NCBI RefSeq assembly: GCF_018986915.1
Contig: NZ_CP076723.1
Location: 248,001 to 312,000 of the forward strand
Length of the DNA stretch: 64,000 nt
DNA from: Geomonas oryzisoli
GTDB lineage: Bacteria; Desulfobacterota; Desulfuromonadia; Geobacterales; Geobacteraceae
Direction: 5' to 3'
How positions within the stretch are numbered: the stretch's first letter is position 1; each line of letters starts with the position of its first letter. Below are positions 55,777-64,000 of this stretch, piece after piece. Below the pieces are notes generated by a model that was given only the letters and a program-made list of their open reading frames with translations, was not told the origin of the DNA and did no database searches. The position numbers and the translations under genes were made by a program.

Positions 55777-58359
55777 CTACAGGATAGCCATGAAGATGAC
55801 CGCGGCCGCCAGGAGGAGCAGGCGGTGCCCGATCAGCGCCCGGGGGGGGAGGCCGTCCTGGCGCTGCAGTTTGCCCAGGATGACCCAGGAGAAGAGGGCG
55901 GCGAGCAGCAGCAGAGGGTAGATGAGCAGGCGCAGCGTTCCCAGTTCCGGGGTCAGCGCCGCCGCGTCCAGGAGGTTGCCGAGGCGCAGCGCGTCCACCA
56001 GGAGCGGCACGATTCCGGCGCCCCCCTCCACCAGCGCCCGGAAGAAGATCATGAACAGGCCGGCCACCGCCAGCGGCAGGTAGGCCAGACCGCTGGTGGT
56101 GAAGACCGAGCGCCAGCCGGTGCCGCGCACCGTGGCCGAGGCGAGGCCGGCGAGGACGGTGAAGCCCGCCACGATGGCCAGGGCCAGCAGGTAATCGTTG
56201 ACGCTCCAGAGGGTGCGCGTGAAGATCTCGGGAGGGCGGCCCGCCAGCAGCGGCGTACCTTTGGCGGCGATTACCACGCCGATCAAAGTGGTGCTGAAGA
56301 GCGCTTCGCGGAAGCCGCGCCGGGCCCGGTTGAAACCGCCCCAGGTGGGGTTTCTCAGGTCGAGTTGCATGGAGCGGTGCGGACAGCTCCGGACGCAGTT
56401 AAGGCAGAGCACGCAATGATCGGAGCTGTCGACGCCGGAAGGGTGCAGCCCCATCGGGCACCCCTTCTCCTTGATGCAGTCGTCGACGCGGCAACGGCTC
56501 AGGCAGACGTTGTGGTTACTGTGCATCTCCAGCGGCGAGATGCGCGACACCAGGCTTACGATCCGCCCCAGGGGACACAGGAACTTGCACCACCCCCGGC
56601 GGCCGATCACCAGGTCGGCGCTGACGGTGGCGCAGAGGATCCCGGAAAGGAGCACCCCGGTAGCACCGGCGTAGCTGAACATGCCGGTCGCCTGCTCCAG
56701 AAGAAGAATCGCCACCAGTGCCACGAAAGAGAGCGACGGTCCCCAGCGGCGCAGCCAGGGGGCGGGGTCGCGCACCACGCGGCTGGAAACCCCCAGGTAC
56801 TCCCCGATCGCCTCCATGGGACAGAAGCTGCACCAGCCGCGGGCGAAGAGGAAGGCGGTGACCAGAAGCGCCGGCCACCCGATGGTCCACGCGATGAGGT
56901 TGGCGGCGTTGTGCTGGCGCGGGCCGAACAAGGTGTAGAGCGTGACGCCGAGAAAGAGCGGCACGGTGAGCCAGCGCAACAGGCGCGGGAAGCGCGGGTT
57001 CCTGGCCAGGTTCTCCACGGCGGGGAGGGTGAGCAGGTTGAAACGCCCGTCACCGAAGGGGTGCCCCTGCAGCGAGATGTGCTCGGGCTGGATCTCGTCG
57101 TCGTTGCAGACCACCACCGCGCGGGAGACGACCTGGTACAGTTCGCTCGCGTTCAGGGGCCAGTCGTGGTCCACCAGCCGGTTCAGGGCGTCCTGGGAGA
57201 GGCGGCGCACCTCTTTGTGGTGCTTGGCGTTCAGCGACTTCAAAAGGCTCCGGGCTATGACCGGGATGTCCTTTTTGCGCTCCCTGAGCGGCACGAGCTC
57301 CAGGGTCTCACCGGAGAGCTTCTTGAACAGCACCGCGTGGAACTTGCCGCTGTCCACCAGCGGCTGCAGGGGCTTACCGCTGGTGGCGATGATGCGCACC
57401 TGCGCGCTTCTGAGCTTGGTCTCGCCGCGACGGGTGAAATGGCCGCTCTCCATGAAATCGACCAGTTCCTCCTGCACGGCGGCGGAGAGGCAGTCGATGT
57501 TCCTCAAGATGATGTCGCCGCCTGCGGCGAGCTCGATCATGCCGCGCCTGACCCGACGGGCGTACATGGCCCCCTCGGGGGCGTGGCCGAACAGGGCCGC
57601 CTCCTGGGCGAGGCCCAACAGGAGCGAGTTCTGCTGGGCGGAGTCGCTGGCGGAGCATTCCTCGCCCATGACCGGGGGAGGAGAGGCGCAGTCGAGAAAG
57701 AGGACCGGACGGTCCCCGGTGCTGTGGAAATGGATCAGGCGGGCGGCGAGGTCCTTCCAGGTTCCAGGTTCGCCGAGGATGAGGACGTGGCTCCTGGTGT
57801 CGGCCAGGTGCTGCAGTCGCTGGTTCAAGAGGCGCACCCAGGGGGAGGTGCCGGGGAACTCACCGAATTCGGGAAGGAGCTGCCAGCCGATGATGTTGGT
57901 GATCACCTCGCGGTGCTCGCTCTCCTCGCGCTGGTGGCGGTGCGCCCAGCTCCCCAGCTGCGCCGCAAGGATGCGGCTCAGGTTGGCATAGAGCAGGGGC
58001 ATGGCCTCCAGCAGTTCCTCGAAGTGTTCCCGGGTGAGACGGGCGGCCTGAACCTCGGTGATCGCGCGCACGTCGGCGGAGCGCATCTCGTCGGTGAGGA
58101 TGGCGCGCTCGCCGATCACGTTGCCGATGCCGAGCTCGGTGAGGTTGAGGATCTGCCCGGAGCGGTCCAAAAGCTCCACCCGGATCCTCCCGGAGAGGAT
58201 CACGTAGAGCTCCTGTGCCGGCTCGTGCCTGGCCAGGATGACGTCGCCCGCGGCGAAGTCGCGCAGCTCCAGGCGCTGCGCGATGCGCTGCAGGTCGTTT
58301 TCGTTGAGGCCGCTGAAAAGGCGGATGCCCGAAATGGTCTCGGAACTGATTGAAGCCAT
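55777..58359 (-). CDS. cNMP-binding / degenerate sigma-54-type AAA+ / membrane polyferredoxin fusion protein
   Basis: An 860-aa multidomain protein. Residues about 10-125 form a cyclic-nucleotide-binding (Crp-type) domain (LFSGLNENDLQRIAQRL, LSGRIRVELLDRSG). About 160-395 resemble an NtrC-type AAA+ domain, but Walker A is GEPGTWKD, the GAFTGA loop is GAMYAR and Walker B reads IILRNID, so ATP hydrolysis and sigma-54 contact are probably lost. About 430-700 are NapH/NosR-like: RGWCSFCPMEAIGEYLG, RGWCKFLCPLGRI and the ferredoxin cysteines CVLCLNCVRSCPH between membrane helices. More helices end the protein. It probably senses a signal and controls or carries electron flow at the membrane; the exact role is unknown. 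Confidence 0.82.
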   Translation of the reverse strand: MASISSETISGIRLFSGLNENDLQRIAQRLELRDFAAGDVILARHEPAQELYVILSGRIRVELLDRSGQILNLTELGIGNVIGERAILTDEMRSADVRAITEVQAARLTREHFEELLEAMPLLYANLSRILAAQLGSWAHRHQREESEHREVITNIIGWQLLPEFGEFPGTSPWVRLLNQRLQHLADTRSHVLILGEPGTWKDLAARLIHFHSTGDRPVLFLDCASPPPVMGEECSASDSAQQNSLLLGLAQEAALFGHAPEGAMYARRVRRGMIELAAGGDIILRNIDCLSAAVQEELVDFMESGHFTRRGETKLRSAQVRIIATSGKPLQPLVDSGKFHAVLFKKLSGETLELVPLRERKKDIPVIARSLLKSLNAKHHKEVRRLSQDALNRLVDHDWPLNASELYQVVSRAVVVCNDDEIQPEHISLQGHPFGDGRFNLLTLPAVENLARNPRFPRLLRWLTVPLFLGVTLYTLFGPRQHNAANLIAWTIGWPALLVTAFLFARGWCSFCPMEAIGEYLGVSSRVVRDPAPWLRRWGPSLSFVALVAILLLEQATGMFSYAGATGVLLSGILCATVSADLVIGRRGWCKFLCPLGRIVSLVSRISPLEMHSNHNVCLSRCRVDDCIKEKGCPMGLHPSGVDSSDHCVLCLNCVRSCPHRSMQLDLRNPTWGGFNRARRGFREALFSTTLIGVVIAAKGTPLLAGRPPEIFTRTLWSVNDYLLALAIVAGFTVLAGLASATVRGTGWRSVFTTSGLAYLPLAVAGLFMIFFRALVEGGAGIVPLLVDALRLGNLLDAAALTPELGTLRLLIYPLLLLAALFSWVILGKLQRQDGLPPRALIGHRLLLLAAAVIFMAIL

Positions 58360-58846
58360 CGTTCTCCCGGCTTCGGCAGGAGGTTACCCGGTGCGGTGGC
58401 GCTTGGCCCGGGGCGGGCTGCCGAAGAGGGTTACGATGGTAGCGTAAAAGGCGGGGCAGTGTCTAAAACGTATACCGCGCAAAGGGTTGCGGGCGCGTAT
58501 ACGTCGATCCACTCTCCCCCTCCCGCAAGGTTCATCCGGGAATTTCGGGGGCGCGGAAAGTGTGACCTACGAAGTGGTGCACGTGAACCAGAGCTCCCCC
58601 CCTTGCGAAGGGGGGACGGGGGGGATTTGCCTTGGTTTCACGCCGTTGGTGTGGTGAAGCTGGCTATTCTATTGAAACTTTTGCGGAAGGGCCAAACAGA
58701 GGCAAAATCAAATCCCCCCTATCCCCCCTTCGCAAAGGGGGGGACTGTGATGCTTGTGCAACCTTGTGGCCAGCTACGGCAAAGCGCCTCGGAATTCCCG
58801 GATGGACCTGCCGCAAGGGGAGGGGGAGTGTCCGATGGCGCCGGCG
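58360..58846. repeat. Intergenic region with paired C/G-rich repeats
   Basis: About 490 bp without a credible gene. CCCCCCTTGCGAAGGGGGGA at about 58598 and CCCCCCTTCGCAAAGGGGGG at about 58723 are two hairpin repeats related to those near 5093 and 6225; with flanking ATTTG/CAAAT they also form a larger inverted pair. Promoters for the fusion gene must lie near 58360-58450. Confidence 0.6.
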
Positions 58847-60079
58847 TCACCAACTGCGGCGTAATGCCGCCACCAGGCGGCGCGCGCCGTGCAGCGCGCC
58901 CAAGGGGCCCTTGTCGGAGCCGTAGGGGAGATCGCCGCCGACGGTGACCTTCCAGGTGTCGGTGACGTTGTAGCCGACCTCACCCTTCAAGAGGCCGTCG
59001 CCACGCGTGAGGCCGCAGTCCCAAACCAGTTTCCAGACGCCCCACTCCTCGGTCTGGTTCCAGGCGACGATGAGTGCGGGGAGCAGGCCGCGGTCGAAGA
59101 GGAGGGTCGGATCGACCGGCGGATCGATGGCGTTGCCGGCCAGGGTGATCAGGAGCGTGCCGTCGCCGAAGCCGCGCTCGACGCTCAAGGTGCCGATCAG
59201 GGCGTCGCCCAGTTCCCGGTCCGCCGAGAAGAGGGCGGCCACCTCGCCGCGCAGGACGTAGGGCCCGGCCACCCGCGACACCTCGACGCCGACGCCGTGC
59301 TCGCGCGGGTAGCGCCGTCCGACCGAGATCACCGGGACCGGACCGGTCTGCAGCGCAGGGTCAAGGGAGAACTCGAGAATGGGGGCGGGACGCACGCCGC
59401 TTCGTGCCCAGACGCCGAGGTCCCAGTCGCCGTGGGTCGCCAGGAGGCGCAAGGCGGCGAAGCCGGGAAGCGGCGGTTGATCATCCTTCTCGTAGAATCG
59501 GGTCCCTTCCGGAAGGGCGCCCGACGCGATGGGCGCGTTGCGGCTGCCCAGGGGGGGGAGGCGCCAGGGTGTGGTCACCGGCACCAGCACCGCCTGGTAA
59601 CGCAGGTTCTCTTCCTGTCCGCTCAGGCGGATGGCCCACAGCGGCAGCTTCTCATCGGCAAAGGGATCGGTGACGTCGCGGGGGAGGAAGGCGTCGGCGG
59701 GGGAGTAGCCGTCGGTCTTGCCCCAGCCGAGCTGGAAGCGCCCGAGCTCCAGGTCGTGCGACGGGGCGAGCGGGACGCGCAGCCAGAGCTCCGGGACCGA
59801 GATAGGCGGCCGGCGGAGCTTTCGGTCGGCGGGGTCGAAAACCAGGGGGGTCGTCTGCGGCGCGGTGAGCCATTCGGCGCGCAGGGAGGCGGTGAACTGG
59901 CTCTCGGCGAGGCGCTGCTCCCACTTGTTGTAGAGCGTGCCCCAGCCGGCGCCGTACGGTTCGCCGGAGAAGCGCTCACCGTAGGCAAACCCCTTCAGCT
60001 CCGCGTAGCCTGAGAACCCTTCGGCCAGCGCGGAGCAGGGGAGGAGGAGCAGGAAAAGGATTAGGAGCCGGGTTATCAA
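58847..60079 (-). CDS. Outer-membrane beta-barrel-like protein
   Basis: A 410-aa protein with a signal peptide (ITRLLILFLLLLPCSALA) and a mature chain of alternating short beta-strands rich in aromatic residues and Gly (GYAELKGFAYGERF, ELGRFQLGWGKTDGYSPADAF), like DUF1302/alginate-export-type barrels. It lacks the final Phe of many porins, ending ALRRSW. It overlaps the LolA-like gene by 4 bp, so it belongs to the export operon and may be its outer-membrane component or target. Confidence 0.68.
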   Translation of the reverse strand: MITRLLILFLLLLPCSALAEGFSGYAELKGFAYGERFSGEPYGAGWGTLYNKWEQRLAESQFTASLRAEWLTAPQTTPLVFDPADRKLRRPPISVPELWLRVPLAPSHDLELGRFQLGWGKTDGYSPADAFLPRDVTDPFADEKLPLWAIRLSGQEENLRYQAVLVPVTTPWRLPPLGSRNAPIASGALPEGTRFYEKDDQPPLPGFAALRLLATHGDWDLGVWARSGVRPAPILEFSLDPALQTGPVPVISVGRRYPREHGVGVEVSRVAGPYVLRGEVAALFSADRELGDALIGTLSVERGFGDGTLLITLAGNAIDPPVDPTLLFDRGLLPALIVAWNQTEEWGVWKLVWDCGLTRGDGLLKGEVGYNVTDTWKVTVGGDLPYGSDKGPLGALHGARRLVAALRRSW

Positions 60080-60882
60080 TCGCCCCCCTCGCGGGTCAGG
60101 TTCTGCAACGTGAAGCGGCTGGCGGGCTGGGGACGGTTGAAGGAGATCTGCTTCAAGGTCACCGTGGTGTGGCTTCCCTTCTTCAGGTCGGTCATCTCCA
60201 TGCGCGCGGCGACGTAGTGCCCCTCGACGTTCTTGATGTCCGAGAGGATCAGGCGCTTGGCCGGCTCCTTGTCACCCTTCCTGATCAGGTCCTCGCGCAC
60301 CAGGTAGAGGATGTCCTTTCTCAGGTAGAGGATCCGCTTCTGGTAGATGGACTTGCCCCCTTTCTCCAGCGGGATGGCGGTGATGACCCAGCAGGGCTGG
60401 CCGTCCAGCGTTTCCTCGCCCTGCAGTGCGACCTTGTACTTCTCGTGGTCGAACTCCTCCATGTCCTCGTAGTTGAAGTCGGTGCCCACGAAGGAGGCGT
60501 CGCGGTCCTGCGGAGCGATGCGCCGCTCCCGTTTCATGGAGGGGAGGTAGAGCCACTGGTCCGGGTTGTCCGAGCCCGGCCGCGGCAGGGAGAGAAAGCC
60601 GACCCCCTTCACCTCGGGAGGATCGGTGAAGCGGATCAGGTTCTTCGAGTCGCCCGCGTACCCCTGGCGATAGCTGTTCCACCCCTTCTTGCGGACCTTC
60701 CCCTCCTTGTTGACCACGGTGAGGTCGCCTGAGTACTGCTGGGTCTTGGTGCGGTGCCGGCTCTCGGATTCCTTCAGGAGCGCGCGGGCATCCAGCGCGG
60801 CGAGGGCCGGGGCGGCGCAAAGCGGCAGGAGAAGGGCGGCTGCGAGCAACAAAAGAAGCGATTTGAAACCTTTGCGGGTCAT
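60076..60882 (-). CDS. Outer membrane lipoprotein-sorting (LolA-like) protein
   Basis: A 268-aa periplasmic protein with a signal peptide (LLLLAAALLLPLCAAPALA) and the family features: RKKGWNSYRQGYAGDSKNLI, then FTDPPEVKGVGFLSL, QWLYLPSMKRERRIAPQDRD and FVGTDFNYEDMEEFD. Proteins of this group resemble LolA/VioE-type lipid carriers. It lies between an FtsX-type permease (153 bp upstream) and an outer-membrane barrel (overlapping), so it probably carries a lipid or lipoprotein across the periplasm. Confidence 0.87.
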   Translation of the reverse strand: MTRKGFKSLLLLLAAALLLPLCAAPALAALDARALLKESESRHRTKTQQYSGDLTVVNKEGKVRKKGWNSYRQGYAGDSKNLIRFTDPPEVKGVGFLSLPRPGSDNPDQWLYLPSMKRERRIAPQDRDASFVGTDFNYEDMEEFDHEKYKVALQGEETLDGQPCWVITAIPLEKGGKSIYQKRILYLRKDILYLVREDLIRKGDKEPAKRLILSDIKNVEGHYVAARMEMTDLKKGSHTTVTLKQISFNRPQPASRFTLQNLTREGGD

Positions 60883-60929
60883 GGTGCAAAACCTCCTTGT
60901 TTGGATGAAAACCTTCGTGCGGTGTCCAC

Positions 60930-61020
60930 TAGCTCCTCTCCCTGGAGGGGGAGGTTGGGAGGGGGGGCACAGCGCGACTTTCCCCCTCCCCGTCCCTCCC
61001 CCTCCGGGGGAGGGGGCCCT
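60930..61020. repeat. REP-like hairpins between the permease and LolA-like genes
   Basis: TCCTCTCCCTGGAGGGGGAG and CCCTCCCCCTCCGGGGGAGG blocks, similar to the hairpin ahead of lipA. They could attenuate read-through inside the operon. Confidence 0.6.
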
Positions 61021-61035
61021 GTTGGACGACGTACT

Positions 61036-63588
61036 CTACTCGTACTCTATCGCCTCGGTCACCTTGACCCCGGCCGCTTGTCGGGCGGGGATCCCTGCGG
61101 CCAGGAAAGACACCACGGGAAGGGCGACCAAGAGCTGCCCCAGCACCTCCCACGGGTAGTGGTGCGGCATGGCCCACCCGGTGAATGCCTTGGCTACCGG
61201 CCCCTCCATGAACGATGCGAACAGGTTGCCCGCGGGAAGCGCGAGCATGAGCCCCACCAGGGCGAGCACCAGTGCCTCCAGCACCACGCTCCTCGCGATC
61301 TGCCCGGGGAGTGCCCCAAGCGCCTTCAGGATCCCGATTTCCCGGGTGCGCTCGGCCACCGAGATGAGCAGCGAGGTGACGATGCCGAGGAAGGCGACCC
61401 CGAGCGCCAGCAACACGGTGATGCGCATGACGGCGTAGAAGGCGTCGATGGCCTTGCCGATCTCGTCCTTGAACTCGCGCTGGGTGGAGATGAGCGCGGG
61501 ATAGCGGCCGGAGAGCTTGGCGCGGATGGCATCGCGCACCCTGCCGGGGTCCGTCCCCGGCGTCACCGAGACGTCGTAGATGTCGACCCGGTCGTCCTGC
61601 CAGTGCCTGAGAAAGACCTTGCGGTCCAGGAACACGGCCCCCTGGTCGGAGGAGTAGTCGCGGATGACGGCGGCGATGGGAAACTCCACCATGCCGCCCG
61701 GCGTGTTGAGCGGCACCTTGTCGCCCACGCTGAGGCCGAAGCGGTCGTGGAAATTCTCGGTGACGGCGCACATCTCCTTGTTTATGAGTCCCTCCCGCAT
61801 GGCATCGCGATTGCCCTGGGCGAAGTCGTAGCGCACCCGCTGCATGAGGGTGTCCATCTCCACCGAGCCGACCAGGATCTGCCTGCCGTGAAACTGCGGC
61901 CTGATGGCGCGGTAGCTCTCCACTGTGCGCACGCCGGGGAGCGCCAGGATCTCGCCTTTCACCGCGCCGGGGTAGAGGAAGTCGGGACGCGAGAAGTTGG
62001 CAGAGGCGCGCACGAAGAGATCGCAGGTGAGGATGTCGTCCATCCAGCGTACGATGGTGAGCCGGGTGGAACCCATGTACCCCCCCAGCCCCAGCACGAA
62101 GGTGAGGGAAAGGGCCATGGCCATGATGGTGCCGGCACTGCGGCGCGGATTGCCCAGGAGCGAATCCGACGAGAGCGGCCCGGCGGAGGGGAAAAGGCGG
62201 GTGAGCAGCGGGCCGAGTGCGACCAGGACGGCGCGGGAGAGCGGGCCGATCAGGAGCACGAGGCCGATGCCGCCCAAAAGGAGCACCGACAGTACCAGGC
62301 CGTTCCCCTTGACCACGTTGCTGAGCGCGAGCCCCACTGCGCCGGCCACCAGGGCGGCCCCGGCGGCGATGCGCGACGCCACCCGACGCTGCACCTTGGC
62401 CTGGAAGGATCCTTTGGCGAAGGCCTCGGTAGGGGAGATGCGCGAGGCGGAGAGGGCCGGTCCCCAGGCCCCCACCAGCGAGGCGACCAAGCCGAGCAGC
62501 ATGGACTGCAGCACGATGGCCGGGGTGAGGTGCACGACGCCCGAGCCGGAGATGCCGTACACCATCTCGGTGCTCTGCCCCATGCTCACCAGGAGCGCCT
62601 GCGAGAAGGCGGTGCCGGCCAGGCAGCCGAGCGCGCCGCCGAGGAGGCCGATGATGAGGGCTTCGGCCAGGAACAGGACCTGCACCTGGCGCGGCGTGGC
62701 GCCGAGGGCGCGCAGCGTGCCGATGTCGCGGCGACGACGGTTCACCGACACGTTGAAGGCGTTGAAGATGAGGAAGATGCCGATGGAGAGGGCGAAGGCG
62801 CTGGAGACGTTGAACCCGGCGGTGAAGTTGGCCACCAGCCGCTCCATCTGTTCGCCGCGCCTGGCTGGGGTCTCCACGCGGTAGGCCGGGCCGAGCGCCT
62901 TTTGCAGCATCTCGGTCCCCTGGGCGACCGTGACGCCGTCCTGAAGCCGCACGTCGATGCGGTCGAAGCGCCGCCCGCGGCCGAAGAGTTCCTGCGCGGC
63001 ATAGACGTCCACCACCATCAGGTTGCCGCCGAAGGCCTGGGCGAAGCCCTTGGGGCTCATCAGGCCGCGCGCGGTCACCTTTCTGACGCCGCTGGGGACC
63101 TTGACGGCAAGCGAGGTGCCGGTAGTAAGCCCGGCGCGCTTGGCGAACTCGCGGGTGAAGAGGGCGGAGTCGGGCTGGGCCAGGAAGAGCAGCGGGTCGT
63201 CGAGGTCGGCGTCGTCACCTTCGAAGCCGTAGTCGCGCATCTCCCGGTCCCCCAGCAGATCGACGCCGATCACCATCAGGCTCCCCAGTTCCCCCTTTTC
63301 CGGGACCACGATCTGCTCGATGACCGGGGAGGTAGCCCTGATGCCGGGCATGTTCCTGAGCCGCTCCTGCAGCGCTTCCGGGACGCCCCCCTCCATGGTC
63401 ACCTGGAGCTGCGCCTTGCCGGCGACGCGGTCCACCGTCGAGCCGATGCCGACTACCAGTGCGTCCTGCGCCGTTTTGATGGAGCTGAAGGTGGTGACGC
63501 CGACCACCACCCCCAAGAGGGTGAGGATGGTCTTGGCCAGGTGGCGCCGGGCGTAGGAGAGGGAGAGGTGCCGCAGCAGGAACCTCAT
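61036..63588 (-). CDS. ABC transporter permease, duplicated FtsX-type
   Basis: An 850-aa inner-membrane protein with the 8-helix layout of fused FtsX permeases: helix 1 at about 20-40 followed by a large periplasmic MacB_PCD-like domain to about 260, an FtsX domain with three helices (about 265-400), linker helices around 410-450, a second periplasmic domain, and a second FtsX domain at the C-terminus (ITVLLALGVAFLGIVTSLLI). LSLSYARRHLAKTILTLLGVVVGV is the typical start. It overlaps the ATPase gene by 4 bp and should extract lipoprotein, lipid or another envelope substrate with the LolA-like protein. Confidence 0.9.
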   Translation of the reverse strand: MRFLLRHLSLSYARRHLAKTILTLLGVVVGVTTFSSIKTAQDALVVGIGSTVDRVAGKAQLQVTMEGGVPEALQERLRNMPGIRATSPVIEQIVVPEKGELGSLMVIGVDLLGDREMRDYGFEGDDADLDDPLLFLAQPDSALFTREFAKRAGLTTGTSLAVKVPSGVRKVTARGLMSPKGFAQAFGGNLMVVDVYAAQELFGRGRRFDRIDVRLQDGVTVAQGTEMLQKALGPAYRVETPARRGEQMERLVANFTAGFNVSSAFALSIGIFLIFNAFNVSVNRRRRDIGTLRALGATPRQVQVLFLAEALIIGLLGGALGCLAGTAFSQALLVSMGQSTEMVYGISGSGVVHLTPAIVLQSMLLGLVASLVGAWGPALSASRISPTEAFAKGSFQAKVQRRVASRIAAGAALVAGAVGLALSNVVKGNGLVLSVLLLGGIGLVLLIGPLSRAVLVALGPLLTRLFPSAGPLSSDSLLGNPRRSAGTIMAMALSLTFVLGLGGYMGSTRLTIVRWMDDILTCDLFVRASANFSRPDFLYPGAVKGEILALPGVRTVESYRAIRPQFHGRQILVGSVEMDTLMQRVRYDFAQGNRDAMREGLINKEMCAVTENFHDRFGLSVGDKVPLNTPGGMVEFPIAAVIRDYSSDQGAVFLDRKVFLRHWQDDRVDIYDVSVTPGTDPGRVRDAIRAKLSGRYPALISTQREFKDEIGKAIDAFYAVMRITVLLALGVAFLGIVTSLLISVAERTREIGILKALGALPGQIARSVVLEALVLALVGLMLALPAGNLFASFMEGPVAKAFTGWAMPHHYPWEVLGQLLVALPVVSFLAAGIPARQAAGVKVTEAIEYE

Positions 63589-64000
63589 CTGTCACCTCCC
63601 GGTGCGGCACCGTCGTCCTCGACCAGGCCGTCCCTGAGACGAATGAGGCGGTCGCAGGCGGAGGCTGCCTCGCGGTCATGGGTCACCATGACGATGGTGG
63701 TGCCGCGCCGGCCGTGGATGGAGCGGAGCAGGGCAAGGATCTCCTTGCCGCGGGCGCTGTCGAGGTTGCCGGTCGGTTCGTCGGCCAGAAGCAGCGGCGC
63801 GTCGGTGACCAGGGCGCGTGCGATGGCGACGCGCTGGCGCTCGCCCCCGGAGAGCTCGTCGGGGAGGTGGTCGGCGCGGTGTTCCAGTCCCACCTCGGCC
63901 AGCACCCGCTCCACGCGGGCCTCAGCCTCCTTGGCGGGGATCCCGGCAAGCCGCAGCGGCAGCGCCACGTTCTGCCTGACCCGCAGCGTGGGCATCAGGT
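63585..64000 (-). CDS. ABC transporter ATP-binding protein (MacB/LolD-like), 5'-truncated by the window edge
   Basis: C-terminal about 138 residues of an ATPase. ELSGGERQRVAIARALV is the ABC signature, LLLADEPTGNLDSARGKE is Walker B plus D-loop, and VMVTHDREAA holds the switch His. Walker A lies beyond the window. It overlaps the permease start (ATGA), completing a MacB/LolCDE-type transporter. Confidence 0.93.
   Translation of the reverse strand, partial: LMPTLRVRQNVALPLRLAGIPAKEAEARVERVLAEVGLEHRADHLPDELSGGERQRVAIARALVTDAPLLLADEPTGNLDSARGKEILALLRSIHGRRGTTIVMVTHDREAASACDRLIRLRDGLVEDDGAAPGGDR

Noticed and set aside
55741-58353. 870-aa plus-strand frame opposite the cNMP/AAA/ferredoxin fusion
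   Set aside because: Composition is Glu, Arg, Gly and His rich without domains, whereas the minus strand shows clear families; antisense shadow.
58396-58947. 183-aa plus-strand frame upstream of the fusion gene
   Set aside because: Consists largely of translated C/G-rich repeats and runs antisense into the beta-barrel gene.

Overview
High-GC bacterial chromosome segment whose gene set points to the Geobacter/Geomonas group (Desulfuromonadia). Reasons: a split glycine dehydrogenase with adjacent lipoyl-assembly genes, a siroheme/heme operon that includes a CcsA-type cytochrome c assembly protein and a fused cobA-hemD, a dense block of hybrid histidine kinases, and many dispersed palindromic intergenic repeats. 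This is inferred from gene content only; there is no rRNA in the window.

Layout. 0-5 kb: glycine cleavage (end of gcvH, gcvPA, gcvPB), then a LipM-like octanoyltransferase and lipA, which together make and use protein-bound lipoate. 5.2-10.9 kb: small redox and detoxification genes on the minus strand (carboxymuconolactone decarboxylase-like protein, flavodoxin, metallo-beta-lactamase fold protein, zinc alcohol dehydrogenase, aldo/keto reductase) and a divergent AraC regulator. 10.9-11.4 kb: a 21-bp minisatellite of about 22 units closed by a perfect hairpin. 11.5-12.8 kb: a small unknown gene and a thioredoxin/TlpA pair. 13.0-19.7 kb: siroheme/heme operon (precorrin-2 dehydrogenase, ccsA, hemA, hemC, cobA-hemD, hemB). 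19.9-23.9 kb: cupin, RNase Z-like hydrolase, YciH/SUI1, S4 protein, EF-P-like factor, tRNA-Phe, and an MNT/HepT-type gene pair. 24.4-37.9 kb: six multidomain sensor kinases, four of them in one tightly overlapping operon. 38-41 kb: unknown and DUF4337 proteins. 41.3-45.4 kb: an EIIA-like protein and MgtA behind an M-box Mg2+ riboswitch with its own terminator.

45.4-55.2 kb looks like an integrated mobile element, less GC-rich than its surroundings. It is bracketed by near-identical 19-bp direct repeats and carries a putative rolling-circle replication initiator, a run of very small genes, a frameshifted Rha-like gene, an AT-rich two-gene module, a small tyrosine recombinase next to recombination-site-like palindromes, a large tyrosine recombinase at the right end, and a complete IS21-family insertion with a 4-bp target duplication. 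55.3-64 kb returns to the chromosomal backbone: a small periplasmic protein, an unusual cNMP-binding/degenerate AAA+/polyferredoxin membrane fusion, and an envelope export operon (MacB/LolCDE-like ABC transporter, LolA-like protein, outer-membrane beta-barrel).

The most notable items are the M-box riboswitch beside an EIIA-like protein that has Asp in place of its phosphorylatable His, the 9.8-kb element with its uncharacterised cargo and recombinase sites, the cNMP/AAA/ferredoxin fusion, the minisatellite with terminal hairpin, and a LipM-type (rather than LipB-type) lipoyl route.
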